Made by a program: the position numbers and the translations under genes
In this document: positions 35,351 through 45,453 of the stretch, piece by piece
How positions within the stretch are numbered: position 1 is the stretch's first letter
Layout: each line of letters starts with the position of its first letter
Assembly: GCF_030816725.1 (NCBI RefSeq)
Contig: NZ_JAUSYG010000001.1
Span: forward strand, 1,798,001 to 1,862,000
Source: Pseudarthrobacter defluvii
GTDB taxonomy: Bacteria > Actinomycetota > Actinomycetes > Actinomycetales > Micrococcaceae
Direction: 5' to 3'
Length of the DNA: 64,000 nucleotides
The notes under the pieces: model-generated
Database searches by the model: none
What the model saw: only the letters and a program-made list of their open reading frames with translations
Told to the model about the DNA's origin: nothing

Positions 35351-35995
35351 TTGATCAGTTTCCTCCGCGGAACGGTAGCGCACGTTGGCCTGTCCACCGC
35401 CGTGATTGACCTTAACGGTGCCGGGATTAGCGTCAACGCCACCCCACAGACGCTTAGCCGGCTGCGCGTGGGTGAGGAGGGCCAGCTGTTCACCTCCCTG
35501 ATCGTCCGGGAGGACTCGCTCACTCTTTTCGGCTTCGCCTCCGACGACGAACGTGAGGTCTTTGACATCCTGCTGAGCGTCAGCGGCGTTGGCCCGCGCC
35601 TTGCCCTCGCTGTCCTGGCCGTGCACGATCCCGAAGCGATCAGGGTGGCGGCGCATACGGAGGACAGCAAGACCTTCACCAAGGTCCCGGGAATCGGGCC
35701 CAAGGTGGCCGGCAGGATCGTGCTCGAGCTTGCCGGAAAGCTCGTACCCCACGGCACCGCCGCAACGCCCGGAGCTGCCACGCCTGCCGAAGCCGCCTGG
35801 AAGCCCCAGGTTGTGGCAGCCATGACCAGCCTGGGATGGTCGGAGAAGGACGCGTCCGCCAGCATCGACAAAGCGCTTTCCGACGAACCCGAAGTGTCCT
35901 TCCGCGGCAACGTGCCCGAGATCCTCCGCACCACCCTCCGGTGGCTGGGCCAGGACGGCGCCCGGGCCGGCAACCGCGTAGGCACCCGTGGCTGA
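35351..35995 (+). CDS. ruvA: Holliday junction branch migration protein RuvA
   Basis: 214 aa from TTG 35351, chosen because RuvA proteins begin MISFLRGTV and GGGAG lies about 8 nt upstream; a GTG at 35306 would add 15 unconserved residues. Domain I (OB fold, [12 protein letters not shown]), helix-hairpin-helix motifs ([36 protein letters not shown]), and domain III ([20 protein letters not shown]). It binds junctions as a tetramer and recruits RuvB. The stop overlaps ruvB by 8 bp. Confidence 0.95.
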   Translation: MISFLRGTVAHVGLSTAVIDLNGAGISVNATPQTLSRLRVGEEGQLFTSLIVREDSLTLFGFASDDEREVFDILLSVSGVGPRLALAVLAVHDPEAIRVAAHTEDSKTFTKVPGIGPKVAGRIVLELAGKLVPHGTAATPGAATPAEAAWKPQVVAAMTSLGWSEKDASASIDKALSDEPEVSFRGNVPEILRTTLRWLGQDGARAGNRVGTRG

Positions 35996-37073
35996 ACCCT
36001 CACTGGTTGCCGCGGGGGAGGAGCCGGAAGAGCGTGCCATCGAGGCGGCGCTGCGGCCCAAGAACCTGGACGACTTCGTTGGCCAGCACCGGGTGCGCAA
36101 GCAGCTGTCGCTGGTGCTGCAGGCCTCCCGGATGCGTGGACGCACCGCCGACCACGTGCTGTTCTCAGGCCCGCCCGGCCTGGGCAAGACCACCCTTGCC
36201 ATGATCGTCGCCGCGGAGATGAACGCCCCGCTGCGCCTCAGCAGCGGCCCCGCCATCCAGCACGCAGGCGACCTCGCAGCGATCCTGTCCTCGCTGTCCG
36301 AAGGCGAAGTCCTGTTCCTCGACGAGATCCACCGCATGTCCCGGCCGGCCGAGGAAATGCTGTACATGGCCATGGAGGACTTCCGCGTCGACATCGTGGT
36401 CGGGAAGGGTGCCGGTGCCACCGCCATCCCGTTGGAGCTGCCGCCGTTCACCCTGGTGGGCGCCACCACCCGCGCCGGGCTGCTTCCGGGACCGCTGCGC
36501 GACCGCTTCGGCTTCACCGGACATCTCGAGTTCTACTCCGTTCCGGAGCTGGAGCTGGTTTTGCGCCGTTCTGCCGGGCTGCTGGACCTGAAGGTCAATT
36601 CCGCCGGTTTCGCTGAGATCGCCGGCCGTTCCCGCGGTACGCCGCGTATCGCCAACCGCCTGCTGCGGCGCGTCCGGGACTGGGCGCTGGTGCACGGCAT
36701 CGAACAGATTGACGCCAGGGCCGCCTCCGCCGCCCTGGACATGTACGAGGTGGACAAGAAGGGTCTGGACCGGCTGGACCGGGCCGTCCTCGATGCCCTC
36801 ATCACCAAGTTCGGCGGCGGTCCCGTGGGCCTTTCCACCCTCGCCATCGCCGTCGGCGAGGAAACCGAAACAGTGGAGACCGTCGCGGAACCATTCCTGG
36901 TCCGGGAAGGACTGCTGGGCCGGACGCCCCGCGGCAGGATCGCACTGGCGCCGGCGTGGACGCACATGGGCTACGCCATCCCGTCCAATGTTTTCGCCCA
37001 GGAGCAGCTGGACCTCTTTGAACCTGGCGTGGAGGCTCCCGCAACGGGGGAATGGGCGCCGGAGGGCCAATAG
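35988..37073 (+). CDS. ruvB: Holliday junction branch migration ATPase RuvB
   Basis: 361 aa from GTG 35988. AAA+ motor: Walker [13 protein letters not shown], Walker [11 protein letters not shown], sensor region [19 protein letters not shown] with the Arg finger, and the C-terminal winged helix ([18 protein letters not shown]). It drives branch migration with RuvA. Its start lies inside the end of ruvA. Confidence 0.98.
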   Translation: MAEPSLVAAGEEPEERAIEAALRPKNLDDFVGQHRVRKQLSLVLQASRMRGRTADHVLFSGPPGLGKTTLAMIVAAEMNAPLRLSSGPAIQHAGDLAAILSSLSEGEVLFLDEIHRMSRPAEEMLYMAMEDFRVDIVVGKGAGATAIPLELPPFTLVGATTRAGLLPGPLRDRFGFTGHLEFYSVPELELVLRRSAGLLDLKVNSAGFAEIAGRSRGTPRIANRLLRRVRDWALVHGIEQIDARAASAALDMYEVDKKGLDRLDRAVLDALITKFGGGPVGLSTLAIAVGEETETVETVAEPFLVREGLLGRTPRGRIALAPAWTHMGYAIPSNVFAQEQLDLFEPGVEAPATGEWAPEGQ

Positions 37074-37097
37074 CAGACTCCCTTCAGCTTTTCCCTT

Positions 37098-37274
37098 TAG
37101 ACTGGTATGACGCCCGGCACGTTCGGGTCTTTGTTTCGCGGGTGGCCATGATGCCCCCGTCGCTTGGGGAAGGAACACGTCAGGCGCTCTGCCTGCACCA
37201 GCAGCCCGCCCCGGCCGAAGCGAAGCCAACGTCGCTGGAAAACCAGCTACACCAGTAAAAGAACGGAATTCCCC
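37098..37274 (+). promoter_or_regulatory. yajC-secD-secF promoter and ~165-nt leader
   Basis: TAGACT (37098-37103) is a typical -10 of this genome, so RNA would start near 37110. The leader up to the TTG at 37275 is long for this window and holds short GC-rich inverted repeats but no known RNA motif. Confidence 0.4.
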
Positions 37275-37691
37275 TTGGATCCAATGTCAATTCTCCTGTT
37301 CGTCATGCTCGGCGTGTTCATCTTCATGATGTTCCGCCGCAACAAGAAGACGCAGCAGCAGCAGGCAGAGCTCCAGTCGAAGTTTGGCCCGGGCGTGGAA
37401 GTCATGACCAGCTTTGGCCTTTTCGGCCGGATCGTGGACATCGACGAGGCCGACAACAAGGTCACCCTTGAGCTTTCCCCCGGCAACCTGGCCACCGTCC
37501 ACCGCCAGGCCGTCACCAAGGTCGTCGAGCCTGCTGCGGAAGCCACTGCCGAGCCCGCAGCTGCTTCGCCGGTGGTGCCGGACGATGCCTCCTCCCTCAC
37601 CACTCGGGAAACCGGGAGCACCGCCACCGACGCGGAGACTCCGGAAGAAACTCTGAAGCGCCTCAACGACGAGGGCAAGAAGGACAGCTAG
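37275..37691 (+). CDS. yajC: preprotein translocase subunit YajC
   Basis: 138 aa from TTG 37275 (MDPMSILLFVMLG), preferred over ATG 37284 because of its spacing from ACGGAA upstream. One membrane helix (about 4-20), then FRRNKKTQQQQAELQSKFGP and the YajC core VEVMTSFGLFGRIVDIDE. The C-terminal third is Ala/Thr/Glu-rich and disordered, a common actinobacterial feature. It works with SecDF. Confidence 0.93.
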   Translation: MDPMSILLFVMLGVFIFMMFRRNKKTQQQQAELQSKFGPGVEVMTSFGLFGRIVDIDEADNKVTLELSPGNLATVHRQAVTKVVEPAAEATAEPAAASPVVPDDASSLTTRETGSTATDAETPEETLKRLNDEGKKDS

Positions 37692-37729
37692 GCCCGCTGG
37701 CCCCTTTCCTCCCTCTACCGCTGCGGACC

Positions 37730-37763
37730 ACCGCCGGCGCAGGCCACAGCCCGCGCCGGCGGT
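37730..37763 (+). other. hairpin between yajC and secD
   Basis: Perfect 11-bp stem ACCGCCGGCGC (37730-37740) and GCGCCGGCGGT (37753-37763), no T-run. It could reduce readthrough or protect one end of the transcript; the operon continues past it. Confidence 0.5.
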
Positions 37764-37791
37764 TCCTCCGCGAATAAGAGAAAGATCGACA

Positions 37792-39549
37792 ATGGCACGA
37801 ACTGGCCGCAAGAAGCCGGGGCTCCGCGTCCTGGTCTGGCTTGGCGTAATCCTGGCGGCGCTGACCGCCGTCCTGGCCGGCGGCACCATCGCCGGGCAGG
37901 CGAGCTGGGCGCCCAAACTTGCCCTGGACCTTGAGGGCGGCACGCAGATGATCCTCGCCCCGAAGGTGGAGGGCGGTGCTGACATCAACGAGCAGCAGCT
38001 TAACCAGGCTGTGGCGATCATCCGCCAGCGCGTTGACGGCTCCGGCGTCTCCGAGGCCGAAATCAGCACCCAGTCCGGGCGCAATGTGGTGGTCAGCCTC
38101 CCCGGCACCCCCTCCGCTGAAACCCGGAACCTGATCCAGGCCTCCGCGGACATGAACTTCCGCCCCGTCCTCCTCAACGGTGACGGCGCCCCGGTGCCCC
38201 CGGAAAAGCGGACTCCCGAGGACCAGCTGCCGAAGCCGACCGCTGCACCGGCCAACAGCAGCGACACCAACTGGATCACCCCGGAGATCTACAAGCAGTT
38301 CGAGGCACTCGACTGCAACAGCCCCGCCGCGGAAAAGTCCGAGCGGTCAGATCCCACCAAACCGTTGGTCACGTGCGAGCCCGCCACCGACAAATCCCCG
38401 GCGATCAAATACATCCTGGGCCCCGTGGAGGTGAAGGGCAGCAACATCGTCACGTCGTCCTTCCAGCTGCAGCAGGGCGCGCAGGGTGCCGTCACCAATG
38501 ACTGGGCCGTCAACATCCAGTTCGACGCCGAAGGCACCGCCAAGTTCAAAGAGGTCACCGAGCGCCTGAACCAGTTCTACGTGGCCGCCGGCGGTGAGTC
38601 GGGAACCGACCCGAAGGCACAGTTCGCCATCGTGCTGGACGACCAGGTCATTTCCGCGCCGCGTGCGCTGGCCGTCATCACCGACGGACGCCCGCAGATC
38701 ACCGGCGGCTTCACCGAGCAGACCGCCAAGGCCCTGTCCGACCAGCTGAAGTTCGGTGCCCTTCCCATCAGCTTCGACATCCAGAGCGAGCAGCAAATTT
38801 CCGCGACGCTCGGTGGAGAGCAGCTGCGCATGGGCCTGCTGGCAGGCCTGATCGGGCTCCTGCTGGTGGTGGTCTACTCGCTGTTCCAGTACCGTGCCCT
38901 GGGCTTTGTCACCATCGCTTCGCTGGTGGTGGCCGGTGCCCTGACCTACCTCGCCATCGCCATCCTCGGCTGGACGGAAAACTATCGCCTGTCCCTTGCG
39001 GGCGTCGCCGGCATCATCGTGGCCATCGGCCAGACGGCCGACTCCTTCATCGTCTACTTCGAGCGCATCCGCGACGAACTGCGTGAAGGACGCGGCCTGG
39101 TGTCCGCCGTCGAAAACGGCTGGAAGCGCGCCAAGCGCACGGTTCTTGCCTCCAAGGCAGTCAACCTCCTGGCCGCCCTGGTCCTGTACTTCGTGGCTGT
39201 GGGCAACGTCCGTGGCTTTGCGTTCACGCTGGGCCTGACCGCCATCGCCGACCTCATTGTCGTGTTCATGTTCACCCACCCCACGCTGCAGCTCCTGGCC
39301 CGCACCCGCTTCTTCGGTGAAGGCCACAAATTCTCCGGCCTCGACCCGGAACGGCTGGGTGCGGTGCCGCTGTACCGTGGCGCCGGACGCGTCCGCACCC
39401 CGGAGGACCGCCCTGTGGTGGTCCGCAGCAAGAACACGGGTGCGGCGGCCGAAGCTGAACGCCGCATGACCATCGCTGAACGGCGCCTGGCAGAGAAGCA
39501 GGAACAGCTGGCCGGCTCGTCCAAAACCTCCGCGAAGGAGAACAAGTAA
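37792..39549 (+). CDS. secD: protein translocase subunit SecD
   Basis: 585 aa. N-terminal membrane helix, LALDLEGGTQMIL (the SecD D1 motif), a long periplasm-side P1 domain (about 60-330) with a Pro/Ala-rich insert, then five membrane helices in the C-terminal third including FGALPISFDIQSEQQISATL and AGVAGIIVAIGQTADSFIVY, which holds the conserved Asp. It uses the proton gradient to help pull exported proteins across. The stop and secF start overlap as TAATG. Confidence 0.96.
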   Translation: MARTGRKKPGLRVLVWLGVILAALTAVLAGGTIAGQASWAPKLALDLEGGTQMILAPKVEGGADINEQQLNQAVAIIRQRVDGSGVSEAEISTQSGRNVVVSLPGTPSAETRNLIQASADMNFRPVLLNGDGAPVPPEKRTPEDQLPKPTAAPANSSDTNWITPEIYKQFEALDCNSPAAEKSERSDPTKPLVTCEPATDKSPAIKYILGPVEVKGSNIVTSSFQLQQGAQGAVTNDWAVNIQFDAEGTAKFKEVTERLNQFYVAAGGESGTDPKAQFAIVLDDQVISAPRALAVITDGRPQITGGFTEQTAKALSDQLKFGALPISFDIQSEQQISATLGGEQLRMGLLAGLIGLLLVVVYSLFQYRALGFVTIASLVVAGALTYLAIAILGWTENYRLSLAGVAGIIVAIGQTADSFIVYFERIRDELREGRGLVSAVENGWKRAKRTVLASKAVNLLAALVLYFVAVGNVRGFAFTLGLTAIADLIVVFMFTHPTLQLLARTRFFGEGHKFSGLDPERLGAVPLYRGAGRVRTPEDRPVVVRSKNTGAAAEAERRMTIAERRLAEKQEQLAGSSKTSAKENK

Positions 39550-40562
39550 TGTCAGGCTTCGCCACATTCGGCAACGAGCTTTATACGGGCAAGCGCTCGT
39601 ACGACTTTGTCGGCGCCAAGAAGATCTGGTTCATCATTGCCGCGGTGGGGGTGGCCCTGTCGATCATCATCCCGGTGGCGAAGGGTGGCTTCAACCTCGG
39701 TATCGAGTTCCGCGGCGGTTCCGAATTCACGGTCTCCAATGTGAAGACCACCGATGCCACCATCGGCGAGAAAGCTGTCACGGACGTAGTACCAGGAAGT
39801 GTCCCGCGTGTGGCCAATGTGGCCGGCAACACCATGCGCATCCAGACGGACAAGCTGACCGACGACGAGACGCTGAAGATCAAGCAGGGCCTCACCAGCG
39901 CCTACGGCGTCACCGACAATGAGGTGACCTCCACATTCGTTGGACCAACCTGGGGTGCGGACGTGACCAAGCAGGCGCTGATCGGCCTGGTGGTGTTCGT
40001 GCTGCTGGCGGCGCTCCTCATGGCGCTCTACTTCCGCACCTGGAAGATGTCCCTCTCGGCGCTTGCCGGCATGGCCGTGACCATGTTCATCACGGCCGGG
40101 GTTTACGCCTTGAGTGATTTTGAGGTGACGCCGTCTGCCATCATCGGGTTCCTGACGGTCCTCAGCTACTCGCTATACGACACCGTGGTGGTCTTCGATA
40201 AGATCCGCGAGAACACCTCCGGCATCGACTCGTCCACGCGGCGCACCTTCGGGGAGGAAGTGAACCTGGCGGTGAACCAGACGCTGGTGCGGTCCATCAA
40301 CACCATGATGGTGGCCATCCTCCCCGTCGGAGCCATCCTGTTCATCGGTGCCGGGCTCCTGGGGGCAGGAACGTTGCGCGACCTGTCCCTGGCCTTGTTC
40401 GTGGGGATCCTGATCGGCACCGCGGCGACCATTTTCGTGGCCGCCCCGATGTACGCGTGGCTCCGCCAGGGCGAGCCGGAACTGGTCAAGCAGGCACGGC
40501 GCGTCGAGCAGCGCCGGGCGGGGGCAGAACGGTCAGCTCCGGCATCCCCGGCCAGGGCCTGA
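39549..40562 (+). CDS. secF: protein translocase subunit SecF
   Basis: 337 aa. First helix, GGFNLGIEFRGGSEFTVS (the SecF D1 signature), a short P1 domain, then five membrane helices with LSYSLYDTVVVFDKIRENT (conserved Asp) and NQTLVRSINTMMVAILPVGA. The tail is basic with Arg/Ala repeats. Overlaps the secD stop by 1 bp. Confidence 0.96.
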   Translation: MSGFATFGNELYTGKRSYDFVGAKKIWFIIAAVGVALSIIIPVAKGGFNLGIEFRGGSEFTVSNVKTTDATIGEKAVTDVVPGSVPRVANVAGNTMRIQTDKLTDDETLKIKQGLTSAYGVTDNEVTSTFVGPTWGADVTKQALIGLVVFVLLAALLMALYFRTWKMSLSALAGMAVTMFITAGVYALSDFEVTPSAIIGFLTVLSYSLYDTVVVFDKIRENTSGIDSSTRRTFGEEVNLAVNQTLVRSINTMMVAILPVGAILFIGAGLLGAGTLRDLSLALFVGILIGTAATIFVAAPMYAWLRQGEPELVKQARRVEQRRAGAERSAPASPARA

Positions 40563-40611
40563 CCGGAAGCCCCAGAGCCGGCGGGCGACCGCAGGCAGCT
40601 TCAAGGCCAAG

Positions 40612-40650
40612 AAGGGCCGGGCGGCGCAGACAATGCGCGGCCCGGCCCTT
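40612..40650 (+). terminator. terminator-like hairpin after secF
   Basis: Stem AAGGGCCGGGC (40612-40622) and GCCCGGCCCTT (40640-40650) with an inner GCGCA/TGCGC pairing, 50 bp after secF and before the relA promoter. Confidence 0.6.
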
Positions 40651-40730
40651 GCGGCTTCTGTCCCGGTTATAAATGTGGCCGCCCGGAGGAATAGACTGGG
40701 GTAATTAAATCGGTGGTGAGGGGTACTTCA

Positions 40731-43121
40731 TTGGAAGAGCGTTCGGCGTCGGCGCCAACGGCACAGGAAGAAAAGAATTCAGCCGGTCTGCAACCCGGTG
40801 CGGCAACCCCCGCGCGCCCTGGTTCCCTGGTTCCTGTCGACAATTCGGGTTCCCGCGCCACGTTCCCCGGCCGTCGGGAACGTACCCGCTCCCGCCTCGC
40901 CCGCCTGACGGGCCGCGGTACCGCCACTTACTCTCCCATCCTGGAACCCCTGCTCCGCACGGTCCGCGCCAACAATCCCAAAGAGGACTTCGACCTCATC
41001 CAGCGCGCCTTCGACGTAGCCGAGCGCAGCCACCGCGGCCAGAAGCGCAAGAGCGGGGACCCGTACATTACCCACCCCGTGGCCGTGGCCACCATCCTTG
41101 CTGAGCTGGGCCTCAGCGGCACCACGCTGGCGGCAGCCCTGCTGCACGACACCGTGGAAGACACCCCCTACACCCTTGCTGACCTGAAGCGGGATTTCGG
41201 GCCGGAAGTGGCCATGCTGGTGGACGGCGTAACCAAACTGGACAAGGTCAGCTTCGGCGAGGCCGCCCAGTCGGAGACCGTCCGCAAAATGGTCGTGGCC
41301 ATGGCCAAGGACATCCGCGTCCTGATGATCAAGCTGGCCGACCGGCTGCACAACGCCCGCACCTGGCGTTTTGTGTCGGCCGAATCATCTGCCCGCAAGG
41401 CGCGCGAAACCCTGGAAATCTTTGCTCCGCTGGCGCACCGCCTGGGCATGAACACCATCAAGTGGGAGCTCGAGGACCTGTCCTTCGCGGCGCTGTACCC
41501 CAAGGTCTACGAAGAAATAGTCAGGATGGTGGGGGACCGCACCCCGGAGCGGGAAAAGAGCCTCGGCGTCATCCGCGACCAGATCACCGAGGACCTGCGC
41601 GCGGCCAAGATCAAAGCCACCATCACCGGCCGGCCCAAGCACTACTACTCCATCTACCAAAAGATGATCGTCCGCGACAAGGACTTCGACGACATCAACG
41701 ACCTCATGGGTGTCCGCGTCCTGGTGGACTCCGTCCGGGACTGCTACGCGGCCCTGGGCACCATGCATTCGCGCTGGAACCCCCTGCCCGGCAGGTTCAA
41801 GGACTACATCGCGATGCCCAAATTCAACATGTACCAGTCCCTGCACACCACCGTGATCGGGCCAGGCGGCAAACCGGTGGAAATCCAGATCCGCACGCAT
41901 GAGATGCACCGCCGGGCCGAGTACGGCGTGGCGGCCCACTGGAAGTACAAGGACCAGCCCAACCGCACCGCCGTGGGCCCCGGAAGCCCCCGCGACGGCG
42001 ACATGGGGTGGCTGCGCTCCCTGGTGGACTGGCAGCAGGAGACGTCCGACCCGGGGGAGTTCCTGGACTCGCTCCGCTTTGAAATCAACGCCCGCGAGGT
42101 GTTCGTCTTCACGCCCAAGGGCGAGGTCATGGCACTGCCGGCAGGATCGACGCCGGTGGACTTCGCCTACGCCGTACACACCGAGGTGGGCCACCGCACC
42201 ATCGGCGCCAGGGTCAACGGCAAGCTGGTCCCGCTCAACAGTGAACTGAACCACGGCGACTGGGTGGAGATCTTCACCTCCAAGGCGGAGGGGGCCGGGC
42301 CGAGCCAGGACTGGCAGCACTTCGTTAAGAGTGCCCGGGCACGGAACAAGATCCGCCAGTGGTTCAGCAAGGAACGCCGCGAAGAAGCGATTGACCGCGG
42401 CAAGGAGCTGCTGACCCGCGCCATGCGGAAGCAGAATCTTCCGCTGCAGCGGCTGATGACGCACGAGGCGCTGGCTGCCGTTGCGGAGGAGTTCAAGTAC
42501 GCGGACATTTCCGGGCTGTATGCCGGTGTTGGCGACGGGCACACGTCCGCGCAGTCCGTCATGGAAAAGCTGATCGAAAGCCTGGGCGGCAACGAGAGCG
42601 CCGATGATGACGTCGAAGAGGTCAGCATCCCCACCCAGGTCAGCAAGGCCCGCTTCTCCGACTCCGGCGTGGTGGTCCGCGGTGTGGGCGATGTCTGGGT
42701 CAAGCTGGCCCGCTGCTGCACTCCGGTTCCGCCGGATCCCATCCTCGGCTTCGTGACGCGCGGGTCCGGTGTCTCCGTCCACCGGACCGACTGTACGAAC
42801 ATCTCGGACCTGAAGGACCAGCCGGACCGGATCGTGGACGTGGACTGGGCGCCCACCCAGTCGAGCGTCTTCCTGGTGGAAATCCAGGTTGAGGCCCTGG
42901 ACCGCAAATCCCTGCTTTCGGACGTAACCCGGGTGCTGTCGGACAACCATGTCAACATTCTCGCGGCCAGCGTCCACACCTCCACTGACCGCGTAGCGAT
43001 CTCAAAGTTCGCTTTCGAGATGGGCGACCCGAAGTACCTCAGCCACGTCCTGAGCGCCGTCCGACGGATCGACGGGGTTTTCGACGTCTACCGCACCACC
43101 GGGAACAAACGCCGGAGCTAG
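40731..43121 (+). CDS. relA: bifunctional (p)ppGpp synthetase/hydrolase (RSH)
   Basis: 796 aa from TTG 40731, which has GAGGGG 8 nt upstream; GTG 40713 is the alternative but lies only ~10 nt from the start site expected from TAGACT (40692-40697). HD hydrolase domain ([13 protein letters not shown] near residue 140; [14 protein letters not shown]), synthetase domain ([40 protein letters not shown]), TGS domain ([18 protein letters not shown]), helical region and C-terminal ACT domain. It makes and degrades the stringent-response alarmone. Confidence 0.96.
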   Translation: MEERSASAPTAQEEKNSAGLQPGAATPARPGSLVPVDNSGSRATFPGRRERTRSRLARLTGRGTATYSPILEPLLRTVRANNPKEDFDLIQRAFDVAERSHRGQKRKSGDPYITHPVAVATILAELGLSGTTLAAALLHDTVEDTPYTLADLKRDFGPEVAMLVDGVTKLDKVSFGEAAQSETVRKMVVAMAKDIRVLMIKLADRLHNARTWRFVSAESSARKARETLEIFAPLAHRLGMNTIKWELEDLSFAALYPKVYEEIVRMVGDRTPEREKSLGVIRDQITEDLRAAKIKATITGRPKHYYSIYQKMIVRDKDFDDINDLMGVRVLVDSVRDCYAALGTMHSRWNPLPGRFKDYIAMPKFNMYQSLHTTVIGPGGKPVEIQIRTHEMHRRAEYGVAAHWKYKDQPNRTAVGPGSPRDGDMGWLRSLVDWQQETSDPGEFLDSLRFEINAREVFVFTPKGEVMALPAGSTPVDFAYAVHTEVGHRTIGARVNGKLVPLNSELNHGDWVEIFTSKAEGAGPSQDWQHFVKSARARNKIRQWFSKERREEAIDRGKELLTRAMRKQNLPLQRLMTHEALAAVAEEFKYADISGLYAGVGDGHTSAQSVMEKLIESLGGNESADDDVEEVSIPTQVSKARFSDSGVVVRGVGDVWVKLARCCTPVPPDPILGFVTRGSGVSVHRTDCTNISDLKDQPDRIVDVDWAPTQSSVFLVEIQVEALDRKSLLSDVTRVLSDNHVNILAASVHTSTDRVAISKFAFEMGDPKYLSHVLSAVRRIDGVFDVYRTTGNKRRS

Positions 43122-43775
43122 CAGGGCAAGTTTTTCCAAAGCCGCGCGCTTGTGCGGGACCCGGGGCGTCGCCTCGATGGCCCGGACCAGGAGGCGCAGT
43201 TTCACGTCCTGTTGCGGCCGGGCCAGCAGCCCGGCCAGGGCGGGTACGGCGCGCTCAGCATCCACATGCAGGGCAATATCAAGGGCTGTCCGCAAGGGGC
43301 TGGACACCATCAGGCCGCCCAGGCTGATGACATCGAACGGGCCCAGTTTCACCTCGTGCAGCGTGCAGCCGCGCGTACTCCGCAGGCTGGACACCCTCCG
43401 CTTCGAGTCCACCAACAATGCCAGCCTGTCAGGTTCTGCCGCGCAGCCGTAGATCCAGGCCGCCGTCATGCGCCCTGCAACAACGCGCTGCCGGATTGCC
43501 GCCGGGACAGCCCCTGCCGCCGCCCGCGCCCGCAACTGTGGCGACGCGGGGATTCCGGGGAGCGTGTAGCCCTGCTGATGGAACCGGGCCAGCAGGCCGT
43601 CCGCCGCAAGGGACTGCAGCTCCGGGCCGGCGAAGGGGCCGCCGGGGGCGTAAAGTTCCGGAAAGCGGGGTGCTGCGGCGGCATCTGCAGCATTGTCCTG
43701 GCGGCCCGCCCGGGCGGCATGGGTACGGGGTTCCCTGCCTGTGCCGGCGGCGGATGGAACTGGGGGAGAGGCCAT
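43002..43775 (-). CDS. AbiEi-like protein (type IV antitoxin domain family), no toxin partner
   Basis: 257 aa from ATG 43773-43775; CAGGAT ends 6 nt before it, so it may be leaderless. The middle (about 100-190) shows the pattern of actinobacterial AbiEi-type proteins: [18 protein letters not shown], then [20 protein letters not shown] and [13 protein letters not shown]. The N-terminal part may hold a winged-helix ([20 protein letters not shown]). No AbiEii nucleotidyltransferase is next to it. Its last 120 bp lie antisense to the 3' end of relA. Function unknown. Confidence 0.65.
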   Translation of the reverse strand: MASPPVPSAAGTGREPRTHAARAGRQDNAADAAAAPRFPELYAPGGPFAGPELQSLAADGLLARFHQQGYTLPGIPASPQLRARAAAGAVPAAIRQRVVAGRMTAAWIYGCAAEPDRLALLVDSKRRVSSLRSTRGCTLHEVKLGPFDVISLGGLMVSSPLRTALDIALHVDAERAVPALAGLLARPQQDVKLRLLVRAIEATPRVPHKRAALEKLALLAPAFVPGGAVDVENPVDPSDGAQDVAEVLRVAHLESEL

Positions 43776-43805
43776 AAGCCCATCCTGCCCGGAACCCTCT
43801 TAACC

Positions 43806-43855
43806 GGCACAGGCCCCGTCCCCGTTATGTGGATAACGGGGACGGGGCCTGTGCC
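43806..43855. terminator. perfect 23-bp hairpin after DUF349 gene
   Basis: Arms 43806-43828 and 43833-43855 pair perfectly around a GTGG tetraloop. It lies 20 bp beyond the DUF349 stop codon (transcribed leftward) and before the -10 box of the AbiEi-like gene. No T-run follows on either side. Confidence 0.7.
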
Positions 43856-43875
43856 GTCAGCTTAGGACGGGAAGG

Positions 43876-45387
43876 TCAGGACAGTTCGCTGGCGGAACGC
43901 TGCAGCTGGTCCAACCAGGCCTGGCGCGCTTCGAGGGCTTCCTGGGCAGCCTTGATCTTGCGCTGGTCGCCGCTCTTCTCGGCCTCAGCAAGGTCTTCCT
44001 GGAGCCCGGCGATGGCGGATTCCAGCTGGGACAAGGCGCTGTTGGTGCGTGCCTTGCGCTCCGGGTTCGACCGCTGCCACTGCTCTTCCTCCGCGTTGCG
44101 GACGGCGTCTTCCACCTTCCGCAGCCCAGCTTCGATCCGGCCCATGTCCGCGCGCGGCACCTTGCCGGCCTCTTCCCAGCGGTCGCGGATGGACTGCAGG
44201 GCCTTCTTGGCCGCTGCCAGGTCCTTGACCGGCAGGATGGTGTTGGCCTCGGCCAGCAGTGCCTCCTTCACCGTGAGGTTGGCGGAGTATTCCTGGTCGA
44301 TCTCGTCGTTGGCGGCCTGGCGGGACGTGAAGAAGACGTCCTGGGCGGCGCGGAAGCGCGCCCACAGCGCGTCGTCGTCCTTGCGGCTGGCCCGGGGTGA
44401 TGCTTTCCACTGGTCCATGAGCCGGCGGTATTCGCCGGCGGCGTAGCCCCAGTCGGTGGAGGTGGACAGGGCTTCAGCCTCGGCGATCAGCTTCTCCTTG
44501 GCAGTCTTGGCCGCGGAGTTGTTGCTGTCCAGCTGGGAGAAGTAGGCCCTGCGGTGGCGGTCGAAGACGGTGCGGGCGGCCCGGAAGCGCTTCCAGAGAG
44601 CGTCCTCGTTGCTGCGGCCCAGGCGCACGCCGCTCTTCTGGGCTGCCTTCCAGTTCTCAAAGAGCTCATTCATCCGGGCGCTGGAGGTCTTCCACTGCGT
44701 CTGCGCGGGATCTTGGCCGGAAATCTGCTCAGCCTCGGCAACAATGGCTTCGCGCGCTGCCAGCTCGGAGGCCCGCACAGCATCGTGCTCGGCCTTTTCC
44801 GCTTTTTCCAATTCGCTGATCTGGCTGGCCAGCATATCCAGGCGCGCCTCCGCAGCCCGGAGGTCGCCCAGCATGTTCCGCTCGGCAAGCTGCTCACGCA
44901 GGTGGGTCACCGTCTTCTGCATGTCGGTGCTGGGCGCCTTGGAGCTGACCCGCTGTTCCAGCAGCACGATCTGTGCCACGACGTCGTCGTACTTCCGCGC
45001 AAAGTAGAGCAGCGCTTCGTCGTCGCTGACGCCCGGGTACTGCCCCACAGGGTGTTCGCCGCCGTCGATCGTCACATAAACGTGGCCGTCGCCCTCCACC
45101 CGGCCCCACTTGGAAGCCTCGGCGACAGACGTACTGGGTGCGGCCGGAGCCGGCGCGGCGGCTGGAGCGGCGGCAGCAGGCTTGGGCCGGGAGGCGAAGG
45201 CGGCCGGAGAGGGCGCGGACGGCCGCGGTCCGGGAGCCGGCGCAGGCGCAGCGGCCTCCGCGGGAACCTCCGGGGCGGCAGGTGACTGCTCGGCATTCGC
45301 ATCAGGACCCGTGCTTTCACCGGCGGCCGGAGCCGTCGTTTCGGTCAGGTCTGTTGCTGTTTCGTCGGATTTCTGACTGTCTGTCAC
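43876..45387 (-). CDS. DUF349 domain-containing protein
   Basis: 503 aa from GTG 45385-45387. A disordered Ala/Pro-rich N-terminus (about 1-85) is followed by a unit with GRVEGDGHVYVTIDGGEHPV and then at least three helical DUF349 repeats with W-rich signatures (LWKRFRAARTVFDRHR, DALWARFRAAQDVFFTSR, IRDRWEEAGKVPR), probably long coiled helices. Function not established; the neighbouring position next to relA is common in this group. Confidence 0.9.
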   Translation of the reverse strand: MTDSQKSDETATDLTETTAPAAGESTGPDANAEQSPAAPEVPAEAAAPAPAPGPRPSAPSPAAFASRPKPAAAAPAAAPAPAAPSTSVAEASKWGRVEGDGHVYVTIDGGEHPVGQYPGVSDDEALLYFARKYDDVVAQIVLLEQRVSSKAPSTDMQKTVTHLREQLAERNMLGDLRAAEARLDMLASQISELEKAEKAEHDAVRASELAAREAIVAEAEQISGQDPAQTQWKTSSARMNELFENWKAAQKSGVRLGRSNEDALWKRFRAARTVFDRHRRAYFSQLDSNNSAAKTAKEKLIAEAEALSTSTDWGYAAGEYRRLMDQWKASPRASRKDDDALWARFRAAQDVFFTSRQAANDEIDQEYSANLTVKEALLAEANTILPVKDLAAAKKALQSIRDRWEEAGKVPRADMGRIEAGLRKVEDAVRNAEEEQWQRSNPERKARTNSALSQLESAIAGLQEDLAEAEKSGDQRKIKAAQEALEARQAWLDQLQRSASELS

Positions 45388-45453
45388 CGCTAAAAGTCTT
45401 TCGCTTGGAGGGAAATACTCACGTACTCACCGTTGCCAGTCCGGCCCGGCTTC

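Noticed and set aside
43002..43775. Complete type IV toxin-antitoxin system
   Set aside because: Only an AbiEi-like protein is present; no AbiEii-type nucleotidyltransferase is encoded on either side.
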